NCBI RefSeq assembly: GCF_000511175.1
Contig: NZ_KI866530.1
Location: 2,830,670-2,894,669, forward strand
Reading direction: 5' to 3'
DNA from: Sediminibacterium salmoneum NBRC 103935
GTDB lineage: Bacteria; Bacteroidota; Bacteroidia; Chitinophagales; Chitinophagaceae
Length of the DNA stretch: 64,000 bases
The position numbers and the translations under genes are program-made. Positions 16,922 through 25,751 of this stretch are shown here, in pieces. Each line of letters starts with the position of its first letter. Position 1 is the stretch's first letter. The notes beneath the pieces were generated by a model, which saw only the letters and a list, made by a program, of their open reading frames with translations, was not told the DNA's origin and searched no databases.

Positions 16922-17968
16922 ATGGATAATAGTATTTTATTAAACGGACAACCGGGCTGTGCACTTGAGGCTTTGAAATCTTTCTTTAGTATTTCCCAGA
17001 ATGCCCTTTTTATAGCCAATCAGCAAAAGCGTGAATTTTTATTTTACAATAGCCATTTCGAACTTTTATTCAGCGACCAATTGAGTGGTGTCAATGCTAT
17101 TTCTTTTGAACAATTATTCCAATTGGCCTATGAAGATGACAGGCATCTTCTGGAAAAATTACTTACCTCTTCGGATCCTATTATTTTTAATCCGGAGGGA
17201 GAAAATATCCGCTTTGTAAGTAAGCAACATACCAACAAAGTTTACAATGTTCGCTGCGGTAAATTAATCATGGAGAATAATGTTGAATGCATATCAGGAA
17301 TCATGACAGATATGTCGGATATTTTATGGTTTGAACATCAGCAAAAGAAGAGTGATAAAACATTTCGTGAGTTGTCGTTTATTACTTCACATGAATTGAG
17401 ACATGAATATGCTAAAATTCAGTCGATCGTTCAAATGCTTGATAATCCTGAGATTAATCTGAAAGAAAGAAACGAAATGATTAGTGCTGCAAGAAAATCT
17501 ATTCAGGTTATCAATAGTACCATTTTCAAAATCAACCATAAGCTTTCCTTTAATCAAACCGATGGATATTTTAATTTCTACAAACGGAATCAACAGTATA
17601 AAAAAGTTATTTTAATTGATGATGATGCGTTCACCAATATCATTAATAAACGCATCATTGAGATGGTTGATCCCAATATGGAAGTATTGGTTTTTGATAC
17701 CATTTCTACCGCTGAAGCCTTTTTACAAATCAACGATAATTCAGGTGATTTCTTAATTCTACTCGATGTAAATTTCCCTTTCAGCAGTGGCTGGGATTTT
17801 CTCTTGAATTATCAGCGCTATTCGGTGAGTTCAAAAGTAATTGTGCTTTCTTCTTCCATAGATACTTACGACAGAGACAAAGCACGTGAATTTCCAATGG
17901 TGGTAGATTATATTACGAAGCCCCTTTCTTTGGAGATGGTCAGGGAAATATTAAATACTTACCAATAG
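16922..17968 (+). CDS. PAS-like/H-box/receiver hybrid signalling protein without an ATPase domain
   Basis: A 348-residue cytoplasmic protein with no membrane segment. Residues about 15-135 look like a PAS fold ending GIMTDMSDILWFE. Residues about 148-205 resemble a histidine kinase dimerisation helix, with the H-box TSHELRHEYAKIQ (H157). No HATPase N-, G- or F-box follows. Instead, residues 227-348 are a complete receiver domain with D233-D235, phosphoacceptor D282 in LLDVNFP, S310/S311 and K333. It may be a phosphorelay intermediate or a dimerising single-domain regulator fed by another kinase (inference). Its 3' end overlaps the convergent permease gene by 10 bases. Confidence 0.8.
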   Translation: MDNSILLNGQPGCALEALKSFFSISQNALFIANQQKREFLFYNSHFELLFSDQLSGVNAISFEQLFQLAYEDDRHLLEKLLTSSDPIIFNPEGENIRFVSKQHTNKVYNVRCGKLIMENNVECISGIMTDMSDILWFEHQQKKSDKTFRELSFITSHELRHEYAKIQSIVQMLDNPEINLKERNEMISAARKSIQVINSTIFKINHKLSFNQTDGYFNFYKRNQQYKKVILIDDDAFTNIINKRIIEMVDPNMEVLVFDTISTAEAFLQINDNSGDFLILLDVNFPFSSGWDFLLNYQRYSVSSKVIVLSSSIDTYDRDKAREFPMVVDYITKPLSLEMVREILNTYQ

Positions 17969-19137
17969 ATATATTTCTTAATTGTTTTTACGGTTATGTA
18001 CCATAGTAAAGCAATTAAAACAATACCAGAAATCAGGGTTGTATTAGAGATAAAGGCTGGAATTAGTATTGCCTGAGTCTGAAGCAGCTGCTGAAGTAAA
18101 AATTGAAGCAGGCTTACCAGGAATATTCCTGCCAAAATGCTGATGAGGTTGCCTGGGAAAAAATGACGGAATAAGAACCTGGATAATTGATTTGGGGAAG
18201 CACCAAGGATAATTAGAAGCCCGATTTCTTCTTTACTGTTGGCAATATTCAGTTGAATAAAAAGGGTAAATATAAGAAGGGAAAATGCCAGCATAATCAA
18301 GCCGGTAAATCCGGCAATACTTACCACTGTGTCTATTATTTTTCTGTACTTACTAAAGCGTAGTTTTTCATTGTTTGTGTTGAGCTGGTTTTCCATTAAA
18401 AAGCGGGCAATGGAAGGGTCTGACGGGTCTTTGGTTTTAATGACCAGCCTTGATACCGAATTGGACTCTTTTGTATCCGCATATTGATTTCCCCATTCAA
18501 TGAATTGAGTAGGCACCAGCATGGATGCTATGCGATCGCTGAAACCTACAATTTTAGCATTGAATTGAACAGGTCCCCGGTTTCCATATACAGTAATTTT
18601 AAATACAATCATTTTCACAATTTCCGGACTTAACTGTGGCAAATTCTGAGAAATGGAAAATTGAAAATTGTAAATGTCCAGAAACATATTGGGAACAATT
18701 ACCGGAACAAAATCCGCATCAGGCTTCCAGCTGAAATTAATATTTCTTATGTCTATAAATGAATCCGGAACACTCTCAAATGAAATGTCTGTATAAAAGG
18801 GAAACCGGTCGCTGATGCTTTGTATGCTGGCTTTAAAGCGACTTGGTGTTAAAATGCCAATTGATTCCGTAAAGGACTGTTCTTTCAGTTTTAAAATTAG
18901 TGAACTGTCAATTTCAGTATTGCCAATGGTTTCATTATTGAGCATCTTATTAATCACCAGAAAATCTCCAATGCTGTCTTTGTTGGTTTGGTTGTTTAAC
19001 AGAAAATCATAATTGCTTTGAATCTGAATAGCAGTCAGCAATAAAAATATGGCAATGCCCAGCCCGCCCCTGGCAATCCAAATTTTGGTTTTACCCGATT
19101 GTTTAAGAATTAATTTTTTTAGAAGACTGTTAAACAA
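17959..19137 (-). CDS. ABC transporter permease, FtsX/MacB/LolC-like
   Basis: A 392-residue protein with the MacB-type plan. There is one N-terminal TM helix (about 26-44), a large periplasmic domain of about 230 residues, and three C-terminal TM helices of the FtsX domain (about 275-305, 330-355 and 362-385). The cytoplasmic loop between them contains EEIGLLIILGASPNQLSRFL, the coupling segment typical of FtsX permeases. These permeases are mechanotransmitters rather than channels and act on lipoproteins or periplasmic partners. It starts two bases after the ATPase stop and is clearly its partner. Confidence 0.82.
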   Translation of the reverse strand: MFNSLLKKLILKQSGKTKIWIARGGLGIAIFLLLTAIQIQSNYDFLLNNQTNKDSIGDFLVINKMLNNETIGNTEIDSSLILKLKEQSFTESIGILTPSRFKASIQSISDRFPFYTDISFESVPDSFIDIRNINFSWKPDADFVPVIVPNMFLDIYNFQFSISQNLPQLSPEIVKMIVFKITVYGNRGPVQFNAKIVGFSDRIASMLVPTQFIEWGNQYADTKESNSVSRLVIKTKDPSDPSIARFLMENQLNTNNEKLRFSKYRKIIDTVVSIAGFTGLIMLAFSLLIFTLFIQLNIANSKEEIGLLIILGASPNQLSRFLFRHFFPGNLISILAGIFLVSLLQFLLQQLLQTQAILIPAFISNTTLISGIVLIALLWYITVKTIKKYIYW

Positions 19138-19139
19138 GT

Positions 19140-19787
19140 TTATAGTTTTAAGTTTTCCTGATAATCAAAATATTCATCCTTGTCCAAATCGGTGATAATG
19201 ATGCCCGCTCCTCGTTTTTCACACTCCCTTTGTATAAGTTGAGCTGCCTTTTTTTTATTATTGATGTCTAGGTGGCTGAATGGCTCATCCAGAATCAGAA
19301 AATCAAAGGGCTGCATCAGGGCTCTTACTATTGCAATTCTTTGTTGCTCTCCATAGCTGCATATGCCTGCAGGCTGATTTAAGATGGAATCAATGCCCAG
19401 CATTTTCGCCATTTGCTCCATTTCAGAAGATGCGACCACAGGTTTTTGCATGGTTCTTTTCAATTCAATATTTTCTCTGGCAGTAATGGCCGGAAATAAC
19501 TTCAGGTCCTGAAAAACAATACTCCAGTGGATTTGCCGCAAATTAGAAAGTTCTGCAGGCGTAATAGTTGCTAAATCCTTTTGATTGTACAGCAGCTGAC
19601 CCGTATAGTTTTTATTTAAACCATACAGTATATTCACAAGAGTGGTTTTTCCTGTACCACTGGGGGCGGTAATTTTTATGTTTTTTCCCTTACTAAAATT
19701 GATTTTCAGCCCCCAAATATCTGATTGCATCACGGATGGTCTGTCGGCAATCGCTTTTGGAATTATGGACGATAACTCAAATTGCAT
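19140..19787 (-). CDS. ABC transporter ATP-binding protein (LolD/MacB-like)
   Basis: A 215-residue ATPase with Walker A APSGTGKTT, the Q-loop in SIVFQDLKLFP, a signature variant CSYGEQQR in place of LSGGQQQR, and Walker B FLILDEPFSHLD. The switch (H-loop) histidine expected after the IIIT strand is replaced: the sequence reads IIITDLDKDE. The start codon overlaps the stop of the DUF4836 gene by one base (TAATG), and the permease follows at once. The three genes form one translational unit. Confidence 0.88.
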   Translation of the reverse strand: MQFELSSIIPKAIADRPSVMQSDIWGLKINFSKGKNIKITAPSGTGKTTLVNILYGLNKNYTGQLLYNQKDLATITPAELSNLRQIHWSIVFQDLKLFPAITARENIELKRTMQKPVVASSEMEQMAKMLGIDSILNQPAGICSYGEQQRIAIVRALMQPFDFLILDEPFSHLDINNKKKAAQLIQRECEKRGAGIIITDLDKDEYFDYQENLKL

Positions 19788-21511
19788 TAGTTAGCTCTGA
19801 TTACAGTTGGGATACTGGATGGAAATATTTTTTCTTCCATTTCTTTTTCCCGCTTTGCAATAGCTCTAGTATCTACGGCAATATTGGTAAGCAGGCTAAC
19901 CAGCGTAACCAGGCTGTTTTGCTTTTGGTTTTGCATGTTGATTTCCAGTACAGAAGTTACTTTATTGTCCTTGTAATTTTCTGAAGTGCCAATGATGTCT
20001 TTTATGGTATTTCTGGCTGTTAACAGGGAATTATTGTATCCATTGCTACTGTCTTTCAGGAATCCGTTCAGGGTATTGGCAATGTCTATATACATGACTG
20101 TTGACTTACCCTTGAAGTAATCCAGGGCTTCTTTGTTGATAGTGGATTTATTGTTATTTAACTTGTATTGAGTGTAGGTTAATGAATCGCTTGCAATAAT
20201 TACGCCTTGTTCATTGGCAACCAGGTAAATACCCATCTGCCCGAATAATTCAGCTGATTTGTATTCGTTGCCAACTTTTCTAATGAACCCCTGATCGGCT
20301 ATTTTACTCATTAGTTTCATGAAATTGTCTTTATTGCCGGCAGGAATGTTCAGAATCATTTTTCCCATGGGTTTCTTCTTTATCATAGCCAGTTCATCTT
20401 TTCTTTTATCTGGTTCGTTGCTGCCAACACCCAGATCTGAAATAACAACTGCGATATCACCTTTAATGGCACCATACATTTCAGCTGAACTGATTCCTGA
20501 TTTAGCTAAAAACTGATTTAGCAGGCTTTCTACTTCCAGTTCTTTCAGCAATCCTCCGAATATCTGCGGGTTAAATGATGCCATAATAATGGCATTGATG
20601 TTCTGAGAAGGATATTGGTTAATCAGTGAAGTATTAACAGTGGGCCCTGCATATTTTTTTAAAATACTGCTTAACAACGGATTGGTATGTGTTATTGATT
20701 TGGCAATTATTTTACCTTCCTCAAAGCTTAGGGTTGCTGTTGTATAATTATTACTGATCAGCTCTTCCAGTTTGGGTAACTGCAAAGGCATGCCGCTCAA
20801 TGCATTCAGTGTGCTTCCTGTTCCGCCAAAGAAATAGCCTTCTGATTTTTCAGAAAACAATTGGCTAAACTCTTTTACAGATGCCAATGATTCAGACTCT
20901 TTTTGTGTAAATAGTCTGGTGATTTCTTCAAGGACTTCTTTTTTCTTGTCTTTTTTCTCAGGAATAACAAATCGCATATTCACCGAATCATAGTAAGGCA
21001 CTATTTTGTTTTCATAAAACATCACTATGGCATTTTTGTCATTCCATGCCAGTATATTATCATTCGATAAATTCAGGTAATTAAATTCCTTGCTTTTCTC
21101 AATTGCCTTTTTGCCTTCCCAGGTTAACCCTTCCATGTATTTTTTAAAGGCAGCGCTGTCTGAAATACTAAAGAGCAGGTTCATTACATTTCCTTTCTTA
21201 TTCTCTTTTTGTAAAAAGTTAAAGAAGTGAATTTTTTCGTTCCAGTTAATACCTGCTGCATTTCTAAGATCAGCTATTTTCTGTTGGTCTTCCTTACTGG
21301 TTGAGTCTTTTTCGAATCCTTTAGCCCAGATGCTATCTAAACTTATGCCTCCATTCTGAAGTTTATTTTTCAAGGCCCCGGGGTCAATACTGATAACAAC
21401 AGCAGCATCTTTGGGGATGAATCTGCTTTCCTTTGGCGCTTTATTACTGCAGGAGGCAAATACGATACATAGTATACCGGCTGGTAAGATATAAGATAAA
21501 CAGCGTTTCAT
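19787..21511 (-). CDS. DUF4836 family lipoprotein
   Basis: A 574-residue lipoprotein with lipobox FASC (C21). The sequence after it, KESRFIPKDAAVVISIDPGAL, is typical of DUF4836 proteins of Bacteroidota, which have no known function. Repeated beta-strand and helix units such as AVVISDLGVG and VMYIDIANTLNGF run through the protein. It probably faces the periplasm. It is translationally coupled to an ABC ATPase and permease, so it may be their extracytoplasmic partner or substrate (inference). Confidence 0.8.
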   Translation of the reverse strand: MKRCLSYILPAGILCIVFASCSNKAPKESRFIPKDAAVVISIDPGALKNKLQNGGISLDSIWAKGFEKDSTSKEDQQKIADLRNAAGINWNEKIHFFNFLQKENKKGNVMNLLFSISDSAAFKKYMEGLTWEGKKAIEKSKEFNYLNLSNDNILAWNDKNAIVMFYENKIVPYYDSVNMRFVIPEKKDKKKEVLEEITRLFTQKESESLASVKEFSQLFSEKSEGYFFGGTGSTLNALSGMPLQLPKLEELISNNYTTATLSFEEGKIIAKSITHTNPLLSSILKKYAGPTVNTSLINQYPSQNINAIIMASFNPQIFGGLLKELEVESLLNQFLAKSGISSAEMYGAIKGDIAVVISDLGVGSNEPDKRKDELAMIKKKPMGKMILNIPAGNKDNFMKLMSKIADQGFIRKVGNEYKSAELFGQMGIYLVANEQGVIIASDSLTYTQYKLNNNKSTINKEALDYFKGKSTVMYIDIANTLNGFLKDSSNGYNNSLLTARNTIKDIIGTSENYKDNKVTSVLEINMQNQKQNSLVTLVSLLTNIAVDTRAIAKREKEMEEKIFPSSIPTVIRAN

Positions 21512-21571
21512 GTGCTAAGAATTATTCCATGAAGATAATTCTTGCTGACAGATTTATTCAGAAATATGATG

Positions 21572-24544
21572 TTAATTCATAATTGACTGATAAATGGCCT
21601 CCTGGATATTTGGACGCACATTCATTCTGCCAAATAACGTATTGTTTCTGGTTGGGGTTACCCTGTTAGACAGAAAAATATAAATCAAATCTGTGTCAGG
21701 ATCCACCCAAACGCAGGTTCCTGTAAATCCGGTATGTCCAAATGTATTTGGCGAAACAAACCGGGAAGGATAGGGGTCTTTTCGGCTATCGTTGTCCTTT
21801 TCAGGTTTGTCGAATCCCAGGCCTCTGCGGCTGATATTGCTATTGTAGGCTGTAAAGTTCTTAATGGTGGCTGGTTGTAAAAATTGTTGGTTGTTGATAG
21901 ATCCACCGTTTAGCAACATCTGGTAAATTTTAGCCAGATCATAGGCATTGCTGAATAAGCCAGCATGTCCTGCAATTCCTCCAAACAGGGAAGCCCCTTC
22001 ATCGTGCACGTCTCCGCGCATCATTTGTTGTCTGAAATGTTTTTCCTCTTCTGTGGGAACAAGTGTATTCAAGGGGAAATAATTTCTGGGGGTAAATCCT
22101 GTCGTTGTCATTCCCAGCGGATCATAAAACATTTGCTTGCTATAGGCATGGATATTTTTTCCTGTAACAGATTCCACAACTGCAGCCAGGAATATAAAAT
22201 CATTATCGCTGTAAATATAATTGCCGGCAGGAGTTAGCGGACTAGCCAGAATTCGCTGATAAATGGTATCCTTCCAGTCGTTTCTGAGGTATAAATTTTC
22301 TGCCACACGGGTATTAAAACCTTCTGTTGCTTCGCTTCTGAAATAAGCAGGTAAAGGCTTGCCTGTAATACTGTCAATTAATTCCTTGTAGAAAGTGATA
22401 AACGACTTCAGCCCGGCCTGGTGCAATAAAACATCTTTTATTTTTAATCCGGCTTTGTCTGTATTACGAGTTATGGGAAGATAATCTCCCAGTGTTTTTT
22501 CCAGGTCTACTTTTTGTTCTTCTACCAGTTTCATAATGGCCATTGTGGTAGCAGATACTTTTGTAACGGAAGCCAAATCGTAAATCATGTCTTTATTAAC
22601 GGGCTCTTTCTTATCAGTATGGGTATATCCAAATGCCTTGTGATAAGCAATTTTCCCTTTTCTGGCTACCAATACCACACATCCGGGTACTGCTCCCTTT
22701 GCCACGGCGTCATTGGCAATAGAGTCAATTTTACTTAGTTTGTTGGCATCCAATCCTACTTCCCAGGGTTGTACTTTTGGTAAAAACTGCTGGTAGGTGA
22801 TGGCAGTGCCATAAACCAACTCTGGTGAAATGGTCACGGGTAAAATTCCTTTTGCGTCTAATCTTCCAGCCAGAATATCAAATACGGTTTCCTGGGTAAT
22901 TTCGTCGTCTTCATAACATGCTATCAAATTAGGGGCACTGGTAGAATTGGAAATAGCATAGGGATTGCCAAAATACAACGTAAGGGTCTGGAACGATTGC
23001 AAACCGTTCAAAAGGTAAACGGCTGCATTGCTCAGACCAAAGTTTTTGGCAGGTCTTCTGCTGTAATTATGCATGCCTACAATTACAAGATCATAACCTT
23101 GTTTTTTAATTTTATCAATCAGCTGTTTAGCAGAACTGCTGTCTGCCTTGTCGGCAGGAATCTGATTGGCAGAGGCATCGTCCATTAGCTGCTTGCCTAT
23201 GCTGGCTCTTGTTCCAAATAAATAAACCGTTGCATTATAGGCTTTACTTAACTCTGTTGTGATGGTATTTTCACCGGGAGCCCCAATAGCAACATAGGCA
23301 ATTTTCTGTCCTTTTTTTATTGGGTAGGCATTACTGTTTTCTTTTCTTAAAAGCGTGATGGCATTTTTGCTTAACTGCGTTTTTATAAGATTAGTCTGAA
23401 CATTTAAGTCGTTAACCAGATTAGTAGTGTCAATTTTTGAAACCTTGTTTAATCCAAGATGATATTTGGCCAGTAAGATTTTTTTCACACTTGCATCTAT
23501 TGATTCCCAGTTGAGCCTTCCTTCGTCAATGGCTTGTCTGATTTTTGCAATGGTGCCAGGAATATCTTCCGGTAAACACAACATATCATTACCGGCTATT
23601 AATGCCTCAACAGAAGCTTCTCCCGAAGGGAAAAACTTGGTAATGCCTTTCATTTCCAGGGCATCGGTAAAACTTAATCCCTTAAAGCCAAGTTCGTTTC
23701 TTAACAGTCCATTGATACTGTTTTTGGAAAGTGTGGCAGCTCTGTTGGCACTGCTGTCCAGTGCTGGAATAAAAATATGTGCAGTCATCATACTGCCCAG
23801 TCCAGCTTTGATTAGTTCACGGAAAGGATATAGTTCTAATTCGTCCAGTTGCGCTTTGGATTTATTAATTACCGGAAGATCATAATGACTATCTACGGCT
23901 ACATCTCCGTGGCCGGGAAAATGTTTTCCCGTTGCCATTACGCCCACATCCTGCATGCCCCGCATATAGGCTGTTCCAAATAGGGCAACTTTAAATTTAT
24001 CTTCCCCAAAACTTCTGTCGTTAATAACCGGATTCATGGGGTTGTTGTTGATGTCTATATCCGGCGCATAATTCACGTGTATACCCAGTCTTTTGCATTG
24101 CTCGCCCACTGCTTTACCAAACTGATAAATCAGGTCTGCATTGCTTACTGCACCCATCATTAATTGTCTTGGAAAATTAATTACGCTGTCTAAGCGCATG
24201 CCGAGTCCCCATTCTCCGTCGATACTAATCATCAAAGGGGTTTTGGCGATGGATTGATATTTATTAGTTAGTATAGCTTGTCTTACAGGACCTCCCTGAA
24301 AAAAACAAAGACCACCCACATTGTATTTGCGGATAGTCTCAGTTACTTTAGCTACATGATCTTCTCCCAGATTACTATGGGCGCGAATGATCATCAACTG
24401 TGCTATTTTTTCGTTCTTATTGAGTTTTTTAAACTTTTTATTGACCCATTTGGTGGCTTCGGGAGTTTCTTCATAAAACTTTTGTGCCATCATATTGGTA
24501 TTTGCCAATACCAGTAACAATAAGAAGCAGATCCATCTTTTCAT
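21572..24544 (-). CDS. Secreted glycoside hydrolase family 3 / serine hydrolase (class C beta-lactamase-like) fusion
   Basis: A 990-residue exported protein with signal peptide MKRWICFLLLLVLANTNMMA. Residues about 30-370 are a GH3 N-terminal domain of the NagZ type, with KHFPGHGD (207-214), DSHYDLPVI and the nucleophile D294 in SFTDALEM. A GH3 C-terminal-like region follows to about 580. Residues about 600-985 are a serine beta-lactamase/DD-peptidase fold with SVTK (659-662), the YSDND motif and a C-terminal HTG. The likely role is turnover of peptidoglycan, with one half cleaving N-acetylglucosamine links and the other acting on peptides or esters. The fusion is known in Bacteroidota. I chose the ATG at 24544 over the one seven codons upstream because it begins a clean signal peptide. 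Confidence 0.9.
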   Translation of the reverse strand: MKRWICFLLLLVLANTNMMAQKFYEETPEATKWVNKKFKKLNKNEKIAQLMIIRAHSNLGEDHVAKVTETIRKYNVGGLCFFQGGPVRQAILTNKYQSIAKTPLMISIDGEWGLGMRLDSVINFPRQLMMGAVSNADLIYQFGKAVGEQCKRLGIHVNYAPDIDINNNPMNPVINDRSFGEDKFKVALFGTAYMRGMQDVGVMATGKHFPGHGDVAVDSHYDLPVINKSKAQLDELELYPFRELIKAGLGSMMTAHIFIPALDSSANRAATLSKNSINGLLRNELGFKGLSFTDALEMKGITKFFPSGEASVEALIAGNDMLCLPEDIPGTIAKIRQAIDEGRLNWESIDASVKKILLAKYHLGLNKVSKIDTTNLVNDLNVQTNLIKTQLSKNAITLLRKENSNAYPIKKGQKIAYVAIGAPGENTITTELSKAYNATVYLFGTRASIGKQLMDDASANQIPADKADSSSAKQLIDKIKKQGYDLVIVGMHNYSRRPAKNFGLSNAAVYLLNGLQSFQTLTLYFGNPYAISNSTSAPNLIACYEDDEITQETVFDILAGRLDAKGILPVTISPELVYGTAITYQQFLPKVQPWEVGLDANKLSKIDSIANDAVAKGAVPGCVVLVARKGKIAYHKAFGYTHTDKKEPVNKDMIYDLASVTKVSATTMAIMKLVEEQKVDLEKTLGDYLPITRNTDKAGLKIKDVLLHQAGLKSFITFYKELIDSITGKPLPAYFRSEATEGFNTRVAENLYLRNDWKDTIYQRILASPLTPAGNYIYSDNDFIFLAAVVESVTGKNIHAYSKQMFYDPLGMTTTGFTPRNYFPLNTLVPTEEEKHFRQQMMRGDVHDEGASLFGGIAGHAGLFSNAYDLAKIYQMLLNGGSINNQQFLQPATIKNFTAYNSNISRRGLGFDKPEKDNDSRKDPYPSRFVSPNTFGHTGFTGTCVWVDPDTDLIYIFLSNRVTPTRNNTLFGRMNVRPNIQEAIYQSIMN

Positions 24545-24585
24545 ACAAAGTGCAATTGATGGCACAAGGTATGAAAAGCGAGGGA

Positions 24586-24990
24586 TTATTCGGCTTCCTC
24601 AGGGGCTTCGGTCAACTCAATCTTTACATCATTGGCTTTCAGTATACGAAACCATTTTACCATTTTCTTCATGTCGCTTGCATATACTCTGTCAAAATCC
24701 ATATCAGGGTAAATCTTCTGGAAATAAGCTTTTGTAGCTGCGGGATCTTTTTCGGAAGGTAAGTTTTCTGTGCTTGATTCCATTGCTTTGAATACATCAG
24801 CCAGATTTACATTTTCTCTGATAGTATACACTTCAATGCTCTCGAGGTGAGAAAAATTATGCACTCGGCTGCTCACGAATTTGGTGCTATTGTCTTCCAG
24901 TGATTTCACAATTGCGCCGTCATTTTTGCTGCTGACCATTTCAAATAATCCACTCATTCCGGTAACCGATATCAGTTTGTTGTATTCCAT
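24586..24990 (-). CDS. DUF5606 domain-containing protein
   Basis: A 134-residue cytoplasmic protein starting MEYNKLISVTGMSGLFEMV, then VKSLEDNSTKFVSSRVHNFSHLESIEVYT (given in part: SSRVHNFSHL). These segments are characteristic of the DUF5606 family found across Bacteroidota. The C-terminal half has DFDRVYASDMKKMVKWFRIL and an acidic tail EAPEEAE. The function is unknown. I chose the ATG at 24990 because it matches the family start; the codon at 25011 only adds seven residues. Confidence 0.82.
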   Translation of the reverse strand: MEYNKLISVTGMSGLFEMVSSKNDGAIVKSLEDNSTKFVSSRVHNFSHLESIEVYTIRENVNLADVFKAMESSTENLPSEKDPAATKAYFQKIYPDMDFDRVYASDMKKMVKWFRILKANDVKIELTEAPEEAE

Positions 24991-25037
24991 TTTATTAAAA
25001 TTGAGTTGCAAAGTAAAGGATTTTGTTCTCCCGATGG

Positions 25038-25688
25038 TTAGGATTGCCCAATTGTTTCCAATGCTCTTTCCAGTCTGAGTTTTAAATCGGCAAATGGAGT
25101 GTATCCTCTAGCCAGCAGATGGAACTTGGTGGCCGATTCCTGAAGTAATACACAAGGGAAGCCGGTAACCTGTAATTGTTTCACGAGTGCAAATTCGTAT
25201 TTGGCTTTTTCCTGATACTCACCGCTGTTTAGTTTCTCATAAAATTCATCCGCATCAATTGCATACTTCTCCAGTAAGTGTCGGTAGGCTTCGTTGTCTG
25301 TTAAATCCCTTCCTTCAAAATGAAGCGCGTATTGCAAATCAGCTGCAAAGTCAACTTGTTTGTCCGGATGCATTTCCTTGAAAATGCATAGCGCAATTGC
25401 AGGCTTTTCTGAATTAGGAAACCAGTCGCTCAGGTCAGGATTGTTGATATGCCAGAGATAGTCCGGGCCAAAACTTACACCGCTGTATTCCTCCACTGTT
25501 TTGTAGGCAGATTGAATATAGGATGCAGTTGCACTGATATGTACCGGGCTTTCGGGTAAAACCATGCCTCCGGAAAGTACTTCAATTTGTATATCCAGAA
25601 AAGCAGCTGACAATTGCTTCATAACGGGGCTAAAGCCATAGCACCATCCGCAATAGGCATCGTAACAGTAGAAGAGTATTGGTTTCAT
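25038..25688 (-). CDS. DsbA family (thioredoxin-fold) protein
   Basis: A 216-residue thioredoxin-fold protein with a helical insertion. It opens KPILFYCYDAYCGWCYGFSP with the CxxC active site C13-G-W-C16. The cis-proline region near the C-terminus reads VTGFPCVLL. There is no signal peptide, so it resembles the cytoplasmic FrnE/DsbA-like group rather than periplasmic DsbA. It probably acts as a thiol oxidoreductase; the substrate is unknown. I chose the ATG at 25688 because a perfect -7 promoter element lies immediately upstream, inside the longer alternative. Confidence 0.85.
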   Translation of the reverse strand: MKPILFYCYDAYCGWCYGFSPVMKQLSAAFLDIQIEVLSGGMVLPESPVHISATASYIQSAYKTVEEYSGVSFGPDYLWHINNPDLSDWFPNSEKPAIALCIFKEMHPDKQVDFAADLQYALHFEGRDLTDNEAYRHLLEKYAIDADEFYEKLNSGEYQEKAKYEFALVKQLQVTGFPCVLLQESATKFHLLARGYTPFADLKLRLERALETIGQS

Positions 25689-25721
25689 TTTGCAAAAATA
25701 GGCAGGGATTCTATAGCTTTG
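25689..25721 (+). promoter_or_regulatory. Promoter of the DegT-type aminotransferase gene, overlapping a divergent -7 element
   Basis: TTTG (25689-25692), a 21-base spacer and TAGCTTTG (25714-25721) match the Bacteroidota consensus fully. On the opposite strand TATTTTTG (25700-25693) is a perfect -7 element just before the DsbA-like ATG, so the two divergent promoters overlap. The predicted aminotransferase mRNA leader is about 25 bases. Confidence 0.6.
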
Positions 25722-25751
25722 CACATTGTTTTAACAAGTAAATATCAGGTT

